Source: Acidobacteriota bacterium (GTDB taxonomy: Bacteria; Acidobacteriota; Aminicenantia; Aminicenantales; Saccharicenantaceae). Taken from it: DNA of 64,000 nucleotides. The stretch lies in assembly GCA_022711665.1 (NCBI GenBank), contig JAKLEN010000004.1, forward strand, positions 312,528 through 376,527. Reading direction: 5' to 3'. Shown piece after piece: positions 1 through 7,590 of the stretch. The position numbers and the translations under genes were made by a program. The notes under the pieces were generated by a model. The model did not search any database. It was given only the letters and a program-made list of their open reading frames with translations, and had not been told where the DNA came from. Numbering within the stretch: the first letter of the stretch is position 1; each line of letters begins with the position of its first letter.

Positions 1-855
1 ACCCCATTCGCCGGCGACCGGATCGCGCCGGACAAGCTCCGGGAGAACGTCGGCCGGCTCAACTCCACCGCGGTCGCGGGCTTCCTCGTCCTCGGCTCGA
101 CGGGCGAAAGCGTGTCCCTGACGGACGCCGAATCGCTGGCCCTCGTCGAGGCCGTCCTGGACGCGGCCGCCCCGGACAAGAAGGTCCTGGTCGGCACGGC
201 CCGCGAATGGACGAAGGGCACGATCGATTTCACGGCCGGTCTCCCGGCCCGCGGCGTCGCCGCCGTCCTGGTCAGGCCGCCGTCCTACTTCAGGGCCAAG
301 ATGACCCGCGAGGCGCTCCGGGCCCATTACCTGGCCGTGGCCGACGCCAGCCCCCTCCCCGTCGTCATCTACAACATGCCGGCCCTGACGGGCCTGTCGC
401 TCGAGCCCGGTTTGGTCGTCGACCTGGCCGGCCACCCGAACATCATCGGGCTCAAGGAGAGCTCGGGCAGCATCGGCTACCTCGAGGAAGTTGTCCGCCG
501 CGTGCCCGGGGATTTCCACTACTTCGTCGGCTCGGGCCATGTCGTCTTCCCGGGCCTGGAGATGGGCGCCTCGGGGGCCATCCTGGCCGTGGCCAACGCC
601 GCTCCGGAGCTCGCCGCCGAGATCTTCCGGCAGTACAAGACCGGCCACAAGGACAGGGCCCGCGAGCTCCAGCTCGATCTCGTTCCCCTGAACAAGGCGC
701 TCACGGAGACATACGGCATCGCCGGGCTCAAGCACGCCCAGGACCTGCGGGGATTCTGGGGCGGCCCGCCCCGGCCGCCCCTGCTTCCGGTCGACGACGC
801 GGCCAGCGCGGAGATCGCCGCGATCCTGCGCCGGCTCGGCCTGCTTACTTCTTGA
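1..855 (+). CDS. DapA-superfamily aldolase, 4-hydroxy-2-oxoglutarate aldolase-like (5' end outside window)
   Basis: Class I (Schiff-base) aldolase of the dihydrodipicolinate synthase/N-acetylneuraminate lyase superfamily. It is open from base 1, giving 284 visible residues and lacking only a short N-terminus. Seen: GSTGE near visible residue 34, the active-site tyrosine in YNMPALTG (Tyr124) and the Schiff-base lysine in GLKESSG (Lys152). True DapA proteins carry an arginine in the YNVPxRTG motif; here it is leucine. The C-terminal YGIAGLK...GGPPRPPL resembles 4-hydroxy-2-oxoglutarate aldolase (HOGA), which cleaves HOG to pyruvate and glyoxylate. Substrate is therefore uncertain and diaminopimelate synthesis unlikely. 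The 3' end overlaps the convergent OmpA gene by 11 bp. The GTG at 112 is internal, not the start. Confidence 0.85.
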   Translation, partial: TPFAGDRIAPDKLRENVGRLNSTAVAGFLVLGSTGESVSLTDAESLALVEAVLDAAAPDKKVLVGTAREWTKGTIDFTAGLPARGVAAVLVRPPSYFRAKMTREALRAHYLAVADASPLPVVIYNMPALTGLSLEPGLVVDLAGHPNIIGLKESSGSIGYLEEVVRRVPGDFHYFVGSGHVVFPGLEMGASGAILAVANAAPELAAEIFRQYKTGHKDRARELQLDLVPLNKALTETYGIAGLKHAQDLRGFWGGPPRPPLLPVDDAASAEIAAILRRLGLLTS

Positions 856-1666
856 CGACCTCGACCCGGCGGTTCCTGGCCCGTCCCTCTTCCGTCGCGT
901 TGTCGGCGACCGGCTTGTCCTGGCCCCAGCCGACCGCGCTCAGCCGCGAGGCCTCGATCCCGAGGGCGGCGACGGCCGCGACGACGGCCTTGGCCCTCTC
1001 CTCGGAGAGTGTTCTGTTCCCCTGCGGCGTCCCGGTATTGTCCGTATGCCCCTCGATCGACACCAGGAGGCCGGGGTTGTCCCGGAGGAGCGCGGCGATC
1101 TCGCCGACTGTCTTCTGCGACTCCGGCTTGATGCTCGCCCGGCCCGTGTCGAAATGGATCTCCAGGGCGATGCGTCCGTCCTTGTTGAGCGCGGCCAGCA
1201 TGTCCCCGGCCGTGACCTCCTGGGCCATCTCGCCGATCTCGAGGATGGTCAGTTGATAGGCCGTCCCGTTGTTGTAGACCTCGACGCGCACCCAGACCGC
1301 CTGACCGGCGCCTTTGATGATCTTCATGGCGGCGTAGCCGGAGTACTCGTAGACGACCGTGCCTCCGGCGGCCTTGACGGCGTTGGTGTAGTTCCGGACG
1401 ATCTGCAGCTCGGAGGGCTCCTTGAACCCTTCCATCAGGTTGTAGTAAAGCAGCGTCTTCTGTCCCTCGAGCTTCTCATACGTATCCTCGGCGACGCAGA
1501 ATTCGACCGCGTCGAAGTTCGATTCGCACTCGGTCAGGACGAACCCTTTCATCCGGCCCAGCAAGGGATGATCCTGGCAGCCTTCCGCGTCCGTTTCCTG
1601 GGCCGCCAGGGCAAGCGGGAGCAGGACGAGCGCCGCCAGGATCGCCGACCAAACGGTTCTTTTCAT
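845..1666 (-). CDS. OmpA-family outer-membrane protein
   Basis: A 273-residue envelope protein. Residues 1-22 form a signal peptide ending ALA-AQ. A middle domain (about 30-150) of unknown fold carries conserved-looking HPLLGRM and RNYTNA motifs. An OmpA C-terminal peptidoglycan-binding domain spans about 165-273, with GHTDN at 206-210, NRTLSEERA and the closing GRARNRRVE. The expected role is to anchor the outer membrane to the cell wall. I chose ATG 1666 because AGGAGG lies just upstream and the signal peptide starts there; an in-frame ATG at 1723 lies inside the repeat array. The 88-bp hairpin repeats end about 14 bp before this start, so they form its 5' leader. Upstream on the same strand lies the SRP RNA. 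Confidence 0.9.
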   Translation of the reverse strand: MKRTVWSAILAALVLLPLALAAQETDAEGCQDHPLLGRMKGFVLTECESNFDAVEFCVAEDTYEKLEGQKTLLYYNLMEGFKEPSELQIVRNYTNAVKAAGGTVVYEYSGYAAMKIIKGAGQAVWVRVEVYNNGTAYQLTILEIGEMAQEVTAGDMLAALNKDGRIALEIHFDTGRASIKPESQKTVGEIAALLRDNPGLLVSIEGHTDNTGTPQGNRTLSEERAKAVVAAVAALGIEASRLSAVGWGQDKPVADNATEEGRARNRRVEVVKK

Positions 1667-1680
1667 CGGACCCTCCTTCT

Positions 1681-2055
1681 GACCTCCGCTCGCTGCGCGA
1701 AAGCCAAGAAACACCTTTACCAAGATATCTCTCAGAAACCCGCCGCCGTGTCTGCTCCGGCGGATTTCTGACCTCCGCTCGCTACGCGAAAGCTAAAAAC
1801 ACCTTTACTAAGATATCTCTCAGAAACCCGTCTCCGTGTCTGCTCCGGCGGGTTTCTGACCTCCGCTCGCTACGCGAAAGCTAAAAACACCTTTACTAAG
1901 ATATCTCTCAGAAACCCGTCTCCGTGTCTGCTTCGACGGGTTTCTGACCTCCGCTCGCTACGCGAAAACCGGAAAACACCTTTACCAAGATATTTCTCAG
2001 AAATCCGCCTCCGTGTCTGCTCCGGCGGATTTCTGACCTCCGCTCGCTACGCGAG
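1681..2055. repeat. Tandem array of about 4.2 copies of an 88-89 bp hairpin repeat
   Basis: Units start at 1681, 1770, 1858, 1946 and 2035 (the last partial). Each contains a near-constant flank (AGATATCTCTCAG on one side, CTGACCTCCGCTCGC on the other) around an inverted repeat of 12-13 bp with a TCCGTGTCTGCT-type loop. Hairpin arms: 1733-1745/1758-1770, 1821-1832/1847-1858, 1909-1920/1935-1946, 1998-2009/2024-2035. Units 3 and 4 are perfect 12-bp stems that differ at two paired positions by compensatory changes (C-G to T-A and T-A to C-G). The array fills the gap between the SRP RNA 3' end (2066) and the ompA start (1666). Units touch without spacers, so this is not CRISPR. Related hairpins occur at 18210-18593. 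Confidence 0.9.
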
Positions 2056-2065
2056 CTTCGGGTGT

Positions 2066-2336
2066 GACCGTGCACCCTGCTCCGACAACACTCTTCCCGC
2101 GTGTTCCGGGCCGCCGGCTCCGGCGAGGCTGACCGCAGCACAAGGAACCGTCCCGCTGCCGCTGCTACCTTCCGGTCCTGACGGGGTTCACGGGAGGCCC
2201 TTCGCGCAGGGCCCCGGCCTTCGACGCCACGCGCCCGGGCACCGGCCAGAAAGAGGGAAGCCTCGGCAGGGAATTCGACCCCACTGGAGCGGATTGTGGG
2301 CCACAGGGCACCGCTGGCTCCCCGTCTAGCACGGTC
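2066..2336 (-). ncRNA. ffs: SRP RNA (long type with Alu domain)
   Basis: Signal recognition particle RNA, about 271 nt, read on the minus strand. Seen: the conserved apical loop GTCAGGACCGGAAGGTAGCAGC near 2172-2151, the 5' Alu region CCGTGCTAGACGGGGAGC followed by GCGGTGCCC, and a second conserved block ending in GTCGAATTCCC. The 5' GACCGTGC (2336-2329) pairs with the 3' GCACGGTC (2073-2066), closing the molecule. This layout and length match the Bacillus-type scRNA rather than the roughly 114-nt Proteobacterial 4.5S RNA. It would bind Ffh to target nascent membrane and secreted proteins. A TATAAT box sits 7 nt before the inferred 5' end. Confidence 0.95.
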
Positions 2337-2342
2337 GTCCCT

Positions 2343-2348
2343 ATTATA
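2343..2348 (-). promoter_or_regulatory. -10 box of the SRP RNA promoter
   Basis: Perfect TATAAT on the minus strand, about 7 nt upstream of the inferred RNA 5' end at 2336. The -35 is weak (TTACCG at 18-bp spacing). It lies back to back with the peptidase gene start at 2400. Confidence 0.75.
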
Positions 2349-2399
2349 CAGTTTTCGCCCGGAATGCGGTAAAATAGATGCTGCGAGGAGGAACTCCAA

Positions 2400-3089
2400 A
2401 TGTTTTTCGGCGATCCGACTTTCATTCTCGTCATCCCGGCCCTGATCCTGGCCTTCTATGCTCAGGCCAAGGTCAAGGGGGCCTATGCCAGGTACAGCCA
2501 GGTCGTCGCCTCGTCGCGCCTCACCGGGGCCCAGGCCGCCTACCAGCTTCTTCAGGCGGGCGGGGCCGGCCACGTCACCATCGAAAAGATCCCGGGCCAG
2601 CTGACCGACCACTACGACCCCCGGAAGAAGGTCCTGCGGCTGTCCCAGGCCGTTCACGACAATCCCTCGATCGCGGCCCTGGGCGTCGCCGCCCACGAGA
2701 CCGGCCATGCCCTCCAGGACCAGGCTCACTATCGGCCCATGGCCCTGCGTTCGATCATCTACCCCGTGGCCAGTCTCGGCTCGACCCTGGCCTTCCCGGT
2801 CTTCCTGATCGGGATGTTCTTCGGCGGCCGGAGCTCGACGACGTTCATGGACATCGGCATCCTGCTCTTCGCCGGGGCCGTCGCCTTCTCTCTCGTCACC
2901 CTGCCCGTGGAGTTCAACGCCTCGAAACGCGCCCTGGCCCTTCTGGGCGAGCGCCGCTTCCTGACCCCGGACGAGCTGGTCGGGGCCAGGAAGGTCTTGA
3001 GCGCCGCGGCCCTGACCTATGTCGCCTCGACGGCCATGGCCGCCGTGCAGCTCCTGCGCATGTTCCTGCTGCGCTCGTCCCGGGATTAG
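2400..3089 (+). CDS. Membrane neutral zinc metallopeptidase, YugP-like
   Basis: A 229-residue integral-membrane protein of the Zn_peptidase_2/YugP family. Seen: an N-terminal hydrophobic segment (about 6-21), the zinc motif HETGH at 99-103, two or three further membrane segments (about 118-170) and a probable third ligand Glu171 in PVEFNAS. Family length (about 225-230) fits a full protein. Family members are putative membrane proteases of undefined substrate. ATG 2400 follows GAGGAGG at good distance, and a TAAAAT box lies at 2370-2375. It is divergent from the SRP RNA and followed by the M14 peptidase, which has its own promoter. Confidence 0.9.
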   Translation: MFFGDPTFILVIPALILAFYAQAKVKGAYARYSQVVASSRLTGAQAAYQLLQAGGAGHVTIEKIPGQLTDHYDPRKKVLRLSQAVHDNPSIAALGVAAHETGHALQDQAHYRPMALRSIIYPVASLGSTLAFPVFLIGMFFGGRSSTTFMDIGILLFAGAVAFSLVTLPVEFNASKRALALLGERRFLTPDELVGARKVLSAAALTYVASTAMAAVQLLRMFLLRSSRD

Positions 3090-3102
3090 ACCGGCCTTTC
3101 CC

Positions 3103-3131
3103 TTGACAGCCTTTTCCCCCCGGTGTAGATA
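3103..3131 (+). promoter_or_regulatory. Sigma70-type promoter of the M14 peptidase gene
   Basis: TTGACA at 3103-3108, 17-bp spacer, TAGATA at 3126-3131. This predicts a short leader of about 24 nt before the GTG start at 3162. Confidence 0.75.
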
Positions 3132-3161
3132 GACCTCTCCCATCTTCGCAGGAGGCCGTCC

Positions 3162-5789
3162 GTGAAGAGAACCCGTTTCGCCGCTTTGACCGCTGCCGCC
3201 CTGGCCGCGCTGGCCCTTTCGGCGGGCCCGCTGGCCGCCCAGACGCCGCCCGATAAGTTCCTCGGCCACCGCGTCGGCGAGGACCGCAAGCTCGCCGACT
3301 ACGCCCAGATCAAGGCCTACTTCGAAGGCCTGGCCCGCGAATCGAACAGGATCAAGCTGTTCACCATCGGAGAATCCGTCCAAAAGCGGCCGATCATCAT
3401 GGCCGCGATCTCCACGCCGGCCAACCTGGCCAAGCTCGACCGCTGGAAGGAGATCACCCGCAGGCTGCGCGACCCCCGGGCGACGACGGTCGACGAGGCC
3501 CGCCGGCTGGCCAGGGAGGGCAAGGTCCTGGTGCTCATCACCTGCTCCCTCCACGCCACCGAGGTCGGCGCCGCCCAGATGTCCATGGAGCTGGCCTACG
3601 ACCTCGTCGCCGGCAAGACGTTCTTCGACGCCGCCAGGATCCTCGACGACGTCGTCCTCCTCCTCGTCCCGACCCACAATCCGGACGGCAACCAGATGGT
3701 CGTCGACTGGTACGAGAAGTACGTCGGGACGCAATACGAGGGCGGCAACCTGCCCTGGCTCTATCACGCCTATGCCGGCCACGACAACAACCGCGACTGG
3801 TACATGTTCAACCTGCCCGAGACCCGGGCCGTGACCAAGGTCCTCTACCACGACTGGCTGCCCCAGATCCACCTCGACGAGCACCAGCAGGGCTCGAACG
3901 GCGCGCGCCTTTTCGTCCCGCCGTTCATGGACCCGCCCCTGCCGAACATCCAGCCCTCGGTCTGGCGCGGCGTCAACCTCATCGGCACCGAGATGAGCTA
4001 CGACCTCCAGAAGCACGGCCTGAGCGGCATCGTCAACGGCCGCTCCTATACGGCCTGGTGGATCGGGGCCTGCGACGATACAGGCTGGCTCCACAATGTC
4101 CTGAGCTGCCTGAGCGAGGCGGCCTCAGTCCGCGTGGCCAGCCCACTCTACATCGAGCCCAACGAGATCCAGGCGGAATTCTTCGACAAGCGGATGGACT
4201 TCGTCGACCCCTGGCCGGGCGGCTGGTGGCGGCTGCGCGACATCGTCGACTACGACCTCGTCCTGTCCCAGAGCCTGATCAAGACGGCCGGCCTGCACAA
4301 GGAAGATCTCCTCTTCAACTTCTACCAGATGAACAGGGCCTCGGTCGAAAAGGTCGACCCGGGCCAGCCCTACGCCTTCGTCATCCCCGCCGTTCAGCGG
4401 GACTATCCGACCATGCTGAAGATGCTCGATGTCCTGAAGATGGGCGGCGTCGAGATCCACCAGGCCAGGGCCGGTTTCACGGCCGGCGGCAGGCTCTACG
4501 CCGCCGGCTCGTTCGTGGTCAAGACGGCCCAACCCTACAAGACCTTCGCCTGGGCCCTGCTCGACAGGCAGAAGTACCCCGACCTGCGGCAATACCCTGG
4601 CGGACCGCCGATCCCGCCCTACGACAACGCCGCCTGGACGCTGCCCCTGCAGATGGGCGTCCAGTGCGACAAGGTCGCGGAACCCTTCGAGGCCGAGCTG
4701 GCCGCGATCGAGGCCGTCCCCTACCCCAAGGTGCCGTCCCAGGGCCGGAGCGGCTACTTCCTCCTCGACACCCGCGCCAACGCGTCATACGCCCTGGTCC
4801 TGGCCCTGCTCAAGGACGGGGCGGAAGCCTGGCGGACGAAGGCCCGGGCGACGGTCAAGGGGCACGAGCTCGAGCCCGGCTGTTTCGTCGTCAGGAACTC
4901 GGCCGCGGTCAGGAAAGCCCTGCCGGCCCTGGCCGAAAAGTACGGCCTGACCGTCCTCGACGTCGACGACGTCTCCGGCCTCGACAAGGCGCCGGTCAGG
5001 TTCCCCCGCATCGGGCTTTACCAATCCTGGCGCGGCAACGCCGACGAGGGCTGGACCCGCTACGTCTTCGACGACCTGGGCATCCCCTACAAGACCCTCC
5101 ACAACGCCGACATCAAGGGGGCTAAGGACCAGAAGGTCGACCTGCGGGCCGGCTACGACGTCATCGTCTTCGCCGATGAGAACGCCAACTTGATCAAGGG
5201 CGCGCGGCCCGGGGCCGGCCCGGGCGGCGCGGCCCCCGATTCGCCGCTGGCCCGGATGTTCCGCCAGATGCCAGTCCCGCCCGAGTACGAAGGCGGCATC
5301 GGCCAGGAGGGCGTGGACGCCCTGAAGGCCTTCGTCGAGAAGGGCGGCCGGCTGGTCGCCCTGAACGGCGCCTCGGAATTCGCCATCGCCGAGCTCGCCG
5401 CGCCGGCCCGCAATGCCCTGGCCGGCCTCGACCGGACGAAGTTCTTCTGCCCGACCTCCATACTCCGCATCCTGGTCGACAACACGACGCCCCTCGGCTA
5501 CGGCCTGCCCAGGGAAGCCGCGGCCATGTTCGTCAACAGCCCGGCCTTCAACACCTTCGCGCCGGCCTTCGGCTGGGAGCGCAAGGTCGTGGCCTCGTAT
5601 CCCGAGGATGAGATCCTCCTGAGCGGCTGGCTCCTGGGCCAGGAGCACCTGACCCGCAAAGCGGCCGTCGTCGACACCAGGTACAAGGACGGGCGGATCA
5701 TCCTGATCGGCATCCGCTGCCAGCACCGGGCCCAGTCCCACGGGACGTACAAGTTCCTGCTGAACGCCCTTCTTTATCCGGACATGTGA
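3162..5789 (+). CDS. Secreted M14-family zinc carboxypeptidase-like protein
   Basis: An 875-residue exported peptidase. Residues 1-27 are a signal peptide ending LAAQ. The M14 domain covers about 45-400: zinc ligands His131 and Glu134 in SLHATEVG, His237 in QIHLDEHQ, and a substrate-binding NNRDW at 209-213. The remaining 450 or so residues hold a domain typical of the large M14 proteins common in Bacteroidetes and Acidobacteria (about 640-875 looks glutamine-amidotransferase-like, with a VIVFADEN strand), but I cannot assign it firmly. The role would be periplasmic or extracellular peptide degradation, feeding amino-acid fermentation. Start is GTG 3162, preceded by GGAGG; translation from there gives a clean signal peptide. 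Confidence 0.88.
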   Translation: MKRTRFAALTAAALAALALSAGPLAAQTPPDKFLGHRVGEDRKLADYAQIKAYFEGLARESNRIKLFTIGESVQKRPIIMAAISTPANLAKLDRWKEITRRLRDPRATTVDEARRLAREGKVLVLITCSLHATEVGAAQMSMELAYDLVAGKTFFDAARILDDVVLLLVPTHNPDGNQMVVDWYEKYVGTQYEGGNLPWLYHAYAGHDNNRDWYMFNLPETRAVTKVLYHDWLPQIHLDEHQQGSNGARLFVPPFMDPPLPNIQPSVWRGVNLIGTEMSYDLQKHGLSGIVNGRSYTAWWIGACDDTGWLHNVLSCLSEAASVRVASPLYIEPNEIQAEFFDKRMDFVDPWPGGWWRLRDIVDYDLVLSQSLIKTAGLHKEDLLFNFYQMNRASVEKVDPGQPYAFVIPAVQRDYPTMLKMLDVLKMGGVEIHQARAGFTAGGRLYAAGSFVVKTAQPYKTFAWALLDRQKYPDLRQYPGGPPIPPYDNAAWTLPLQMGVQCDKVAEPFEAELAAIEAVPYPKVPSQGRSGYFLLDTRANASYALVLALLKDGAEAWRTKARATVKGHELEPGCFVVRNSAAVRKALPALAEKYGLTVLDVDDVSGLDKAPVRFPRIGLYQSWRGNADEGWTRYVFDDLGIPYKTLHNADIKGAKDQKVDLRAGYDVIVFADENANLIKGARPGAGPGGAAPDSPLARMFRQMPVPPEYEGGIGQEGVDALKAFVEKGGRLVALNGASEFAIAELAAPARNALAGLDRTKFFCPTSILRILVDNTTPLGYGLPREAAAMFVNSPAFNTFAPAFGWERKVVASYPEDEILLSGWLLGQEHLTRKAAVVDTRYKDGRIILIGIRCQHRAQSHGTYKFLLNALLYPDM

Positions 5790-5836
5790 GGCGGCGCGGC
5801 TCGCCGGATCATCTCCGGCGCTCCCGTCAGGCGGGG

Positions 5837-7063
5837 CTATTCCGTCAAACCGGCGGCCAGGCCCGTTGCCCAGGCCCAGGCCAGGTTGAAGCCGCCCCGG
5901 CCGCCCTGGACGTCGAGGACCTCGCCGGCGAAATAAAGGCCGCCCCGGAGCCTGGACTCGAGCGTCCCCGGCTTGACCTCGCGGGCGTCCACTCCGCCCG
6001 CGGTGAACTCGGCCTCGTTCCAGCCCCGGGTCCCCTGGACCGCGAACTCCATCCGCTTGAGGGCCCCGGCCAGGCGGCGGGCCTTCTCCCGGGGATCGCC
6101 CTTTCCGGCCGCGGCCCCCGCTTCGCCGGCCAGCTGCGGCACGAGCGGACCGAGCTTTTCCGGCAGCAGCCCGGAGACGAGGCTCCGGGTCTCCCAGCCG
6201 GCCTTCATCCTTCGGGAGAGCTCGCCGGCGACGTCCGCCGCCGTCATGTCCGGCAGGAGATCGACGACGACGGCGACGTCCCGGAGGCCGTCGCGGTTCA
6301 GGGCGATGGAAATGTCCTCGCTGATATCGAGGACGGCCGTGCCCGAAAGGCCGTACTGGGTGAAGAGCAGCTCGCCTTCGGCCGTCCGGCCGGCCCGGCC
6401 CCCGATCCGGCTCCCGGCCCGGACCAGCAGGCGCTGGCCCTGGAGGAGATGGCACATCCGGTCCTTGACGAGAAGCGGCACGGCGCTCGGCACGGGCGTG
6501 ACGATGCGATGTCCGAACGAGGCGGCCAGCCCGTAGCACGAGCCGTCGGAGCCCAGCGCAGGGTAGGCCTTCCCTCCCCCGGCCAGGATGACGGCCCGGC
6601 CCTCGACGGCCCGGCTATCCGCGGCCCGGAGGCGGAAGCCCCCGGCGCGGGGCTCGACCCTCCCGACCACGAAGCCGGCCTCGACCTGGACGCCGAGACG
6701 CCGGACCTCGAGCTCGAGGACCTTGAGAACGGAAGCCGCCTGGTTCGTGGCCGGATAGACCCGGCCCTTTTCATCGGCCTGGAGGCGCAGCCCCAGCCCG
6801 GAGAAGAACTCCCGGATCTCCCGCCGACCGAACCGCTCCAGGACGGAGGCGACCAGCGCGGGGTCCGTCGAGGTGAACGAAGAGGGCGCGAGACCCTCGT
6901 TGAGGAGATTGCAGCGGCCGCCGCCGGTGGCCAGGATCTTCCTGCCCGGGGAAGGCAGCCGTTCCAGGACGGCCACCGAATTCCCGCGCCGGGCGGCGCT
7001 GATGGCCGCGGTCAGGCCGGCCGCGCCGCCGCCGACGACGGCCAGGTCATACGTGTCCGCCAT
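5837..7063 (-). CDS. BaiN/HI0933-family FAD-dependent oxidoreductase
   Basis: A 408-residue flavoprotein. An N-terminal dinucleotide-binding motif GGGAAGLTAA at 11-20 is followed by the family signature GGGRCNLLN near 47-55 and a C-terminal FAD-contact segment GGFNLAWAWATG. The family (YhiN, HI0933, BaiN) contains poorly characterised oxidoreductases; BaiN itself was reported in bile-acid metabolism, but the fold is widespread and function here is open. Length matches the family. The gene is convergent with the M14 peptidase and lies downstream of the ACT gene, separated by 65 bp that hold a 9-bp GC hairpin. Confidence 0.88.
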   Translation of the reverse strand: MADTYDLAVVGGGAAGLTAAISAARRGNSVAVLERLPSPGRKILATGGGRCNLLNEGLAPSSFTSTDPALVASVLERFGRREIREFFSGLGLRLQADEKGRVYPATNQAASVLKVLELEVRRLGVQVEAGFVVGRVEPRAGGFRLRAADSRAVEGRAVILAGGGKAYPALGSDGSCYGLAASFGHRIVTPVPSAVPLLVKDRMCHLLQGQRLLVRAGSRIGGRAGRTAEGELLFTQYGLSGTAVLDISEDISIALNRDGLRDVAVVVDLLPDMTAADVAGELSRRMKAGWETRSLVSGLLPEKLGPLVPQLAGEAGAAAGKGDPREKARRLAGALKRMEFAVQGTRGWNEAEFTAGGVDAREVKPGTLESRLRGGLYFAGEVLDVQGGRGGFNLAWAWATGLAAGLTE

Positions 7064-7085
7064 GCGGTCAGTCTATCCGATTGCG

Positions 7086-7110
7086 GCCGGCGGCGCAAAG
7101 GGCCGCCGGC
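7086..7110. other. GC-rich perfect hairpin between two minus-strand genes
   Basis: GCCGGCGGC (7086-7094) pairs perfectly with GCCGCCGGC (7102-7110), with a 7-nt loop. It follows the ACT gene. No T-run follows, so an intrinsic terminator is possible but not shown. Confidence 0.5.
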
Positions 7111-7128
7111 GGGGCTGCCCGGGCGGCT

Positions 7129-7512
7129 TCAGGCCCCGAGGATCTGGCAGGCCTTCTCGATGTTGGAGACGTCCATGATGACCGAGATGCCGTTGCCCTT
7201 ATGCGCCAGCGTACCGTAGCAGTATTCGATGTTGATGCCCTCGTCGCCGAGCTTGGTCGTCACATCGGCCAGCGCGCCCGGCCGGTTCTCGAGATCGACC
7301 TTGAGGACGTCGCGCAGCTCGGTCGTGTAGTTGAGCTTGGTCAGGAGCTTGACGGCCTTGTTGAGCTGCTGGACGATCAGCTTGGCCGTGTCGTGGAAAA
7401 CGCCGATGGCGTCGATGTTGATCTCGTTCTCGGCCAGGAAACTGCAGAGGTCCCCCAGCTGGGACGGTTTGTTCTCCAGGATGACGTAGATCTCGGTGAT
7501 GCGTTCGACCAT
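7129..7512 (-). CDS. Tandem ACT-domain protein
   Basis: A 127-residue protein made of two ACT domains (about 4-65 and 70-127). Seen: ENKPSQLGDLCSFLAENEINI and its repeat ENRPGALADVTTKLGDEGINI, the ligand-contact turn typical of ACT dimers that bind amino acids. Small stand-alone ACT proteins are presumed amino-acid sensors. I chose ATG 7512 because GGGGG lies 8 nt upstream and the domain begins there; an upstream in-frame ATG (7584) would add 24 unlike residues. It is the fourth gene in the transketolase-SNase-GlcD direction, 78 bp after GlcD. Confidence 0.88.
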   Translation of the reverse strand: MVERITEIYVILENKPSQLGDLCSFLAENEINIDAIGVFHDTAKLIVQQLNKAVKLLTKLNYTTELRDVLKVDLENRPGALADVTTKLGDEGINIEYCYGTLAHKGNGISVIMDVSNIEKACQILGA

Positions 7513-7590
7513 AGGCCTACCCCCTAGACCGGAATTTTTTCGCCCCTCTGCCCTATTCATAGCACGATTCCCTTCCCTCCGCAAATCCTC

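Noticed and set aside
1681..2055. Regular repeats suggesting a CRISPR array
   Set aside because: The 88-bp units touch each other with no unique spacers, and no cas genes are present.
1667..4094. Long minus-strand open frame through the repeats, SRP RNA and peptidase genes
   Set aside because: It crosses a clear SRP RNA and lies antisense to two recognisable peptidases; it is an artefact of high GC content. The same applies to long antisense frames over 4785-6539, 11902-14250, 18505-21156 and 55390-57732.
7086..7110. Intrinsic terminator after the ACT gene
   Set aside because: The hairpin is strong but no T-run follows on the minus strand; listed only as a hairpin.
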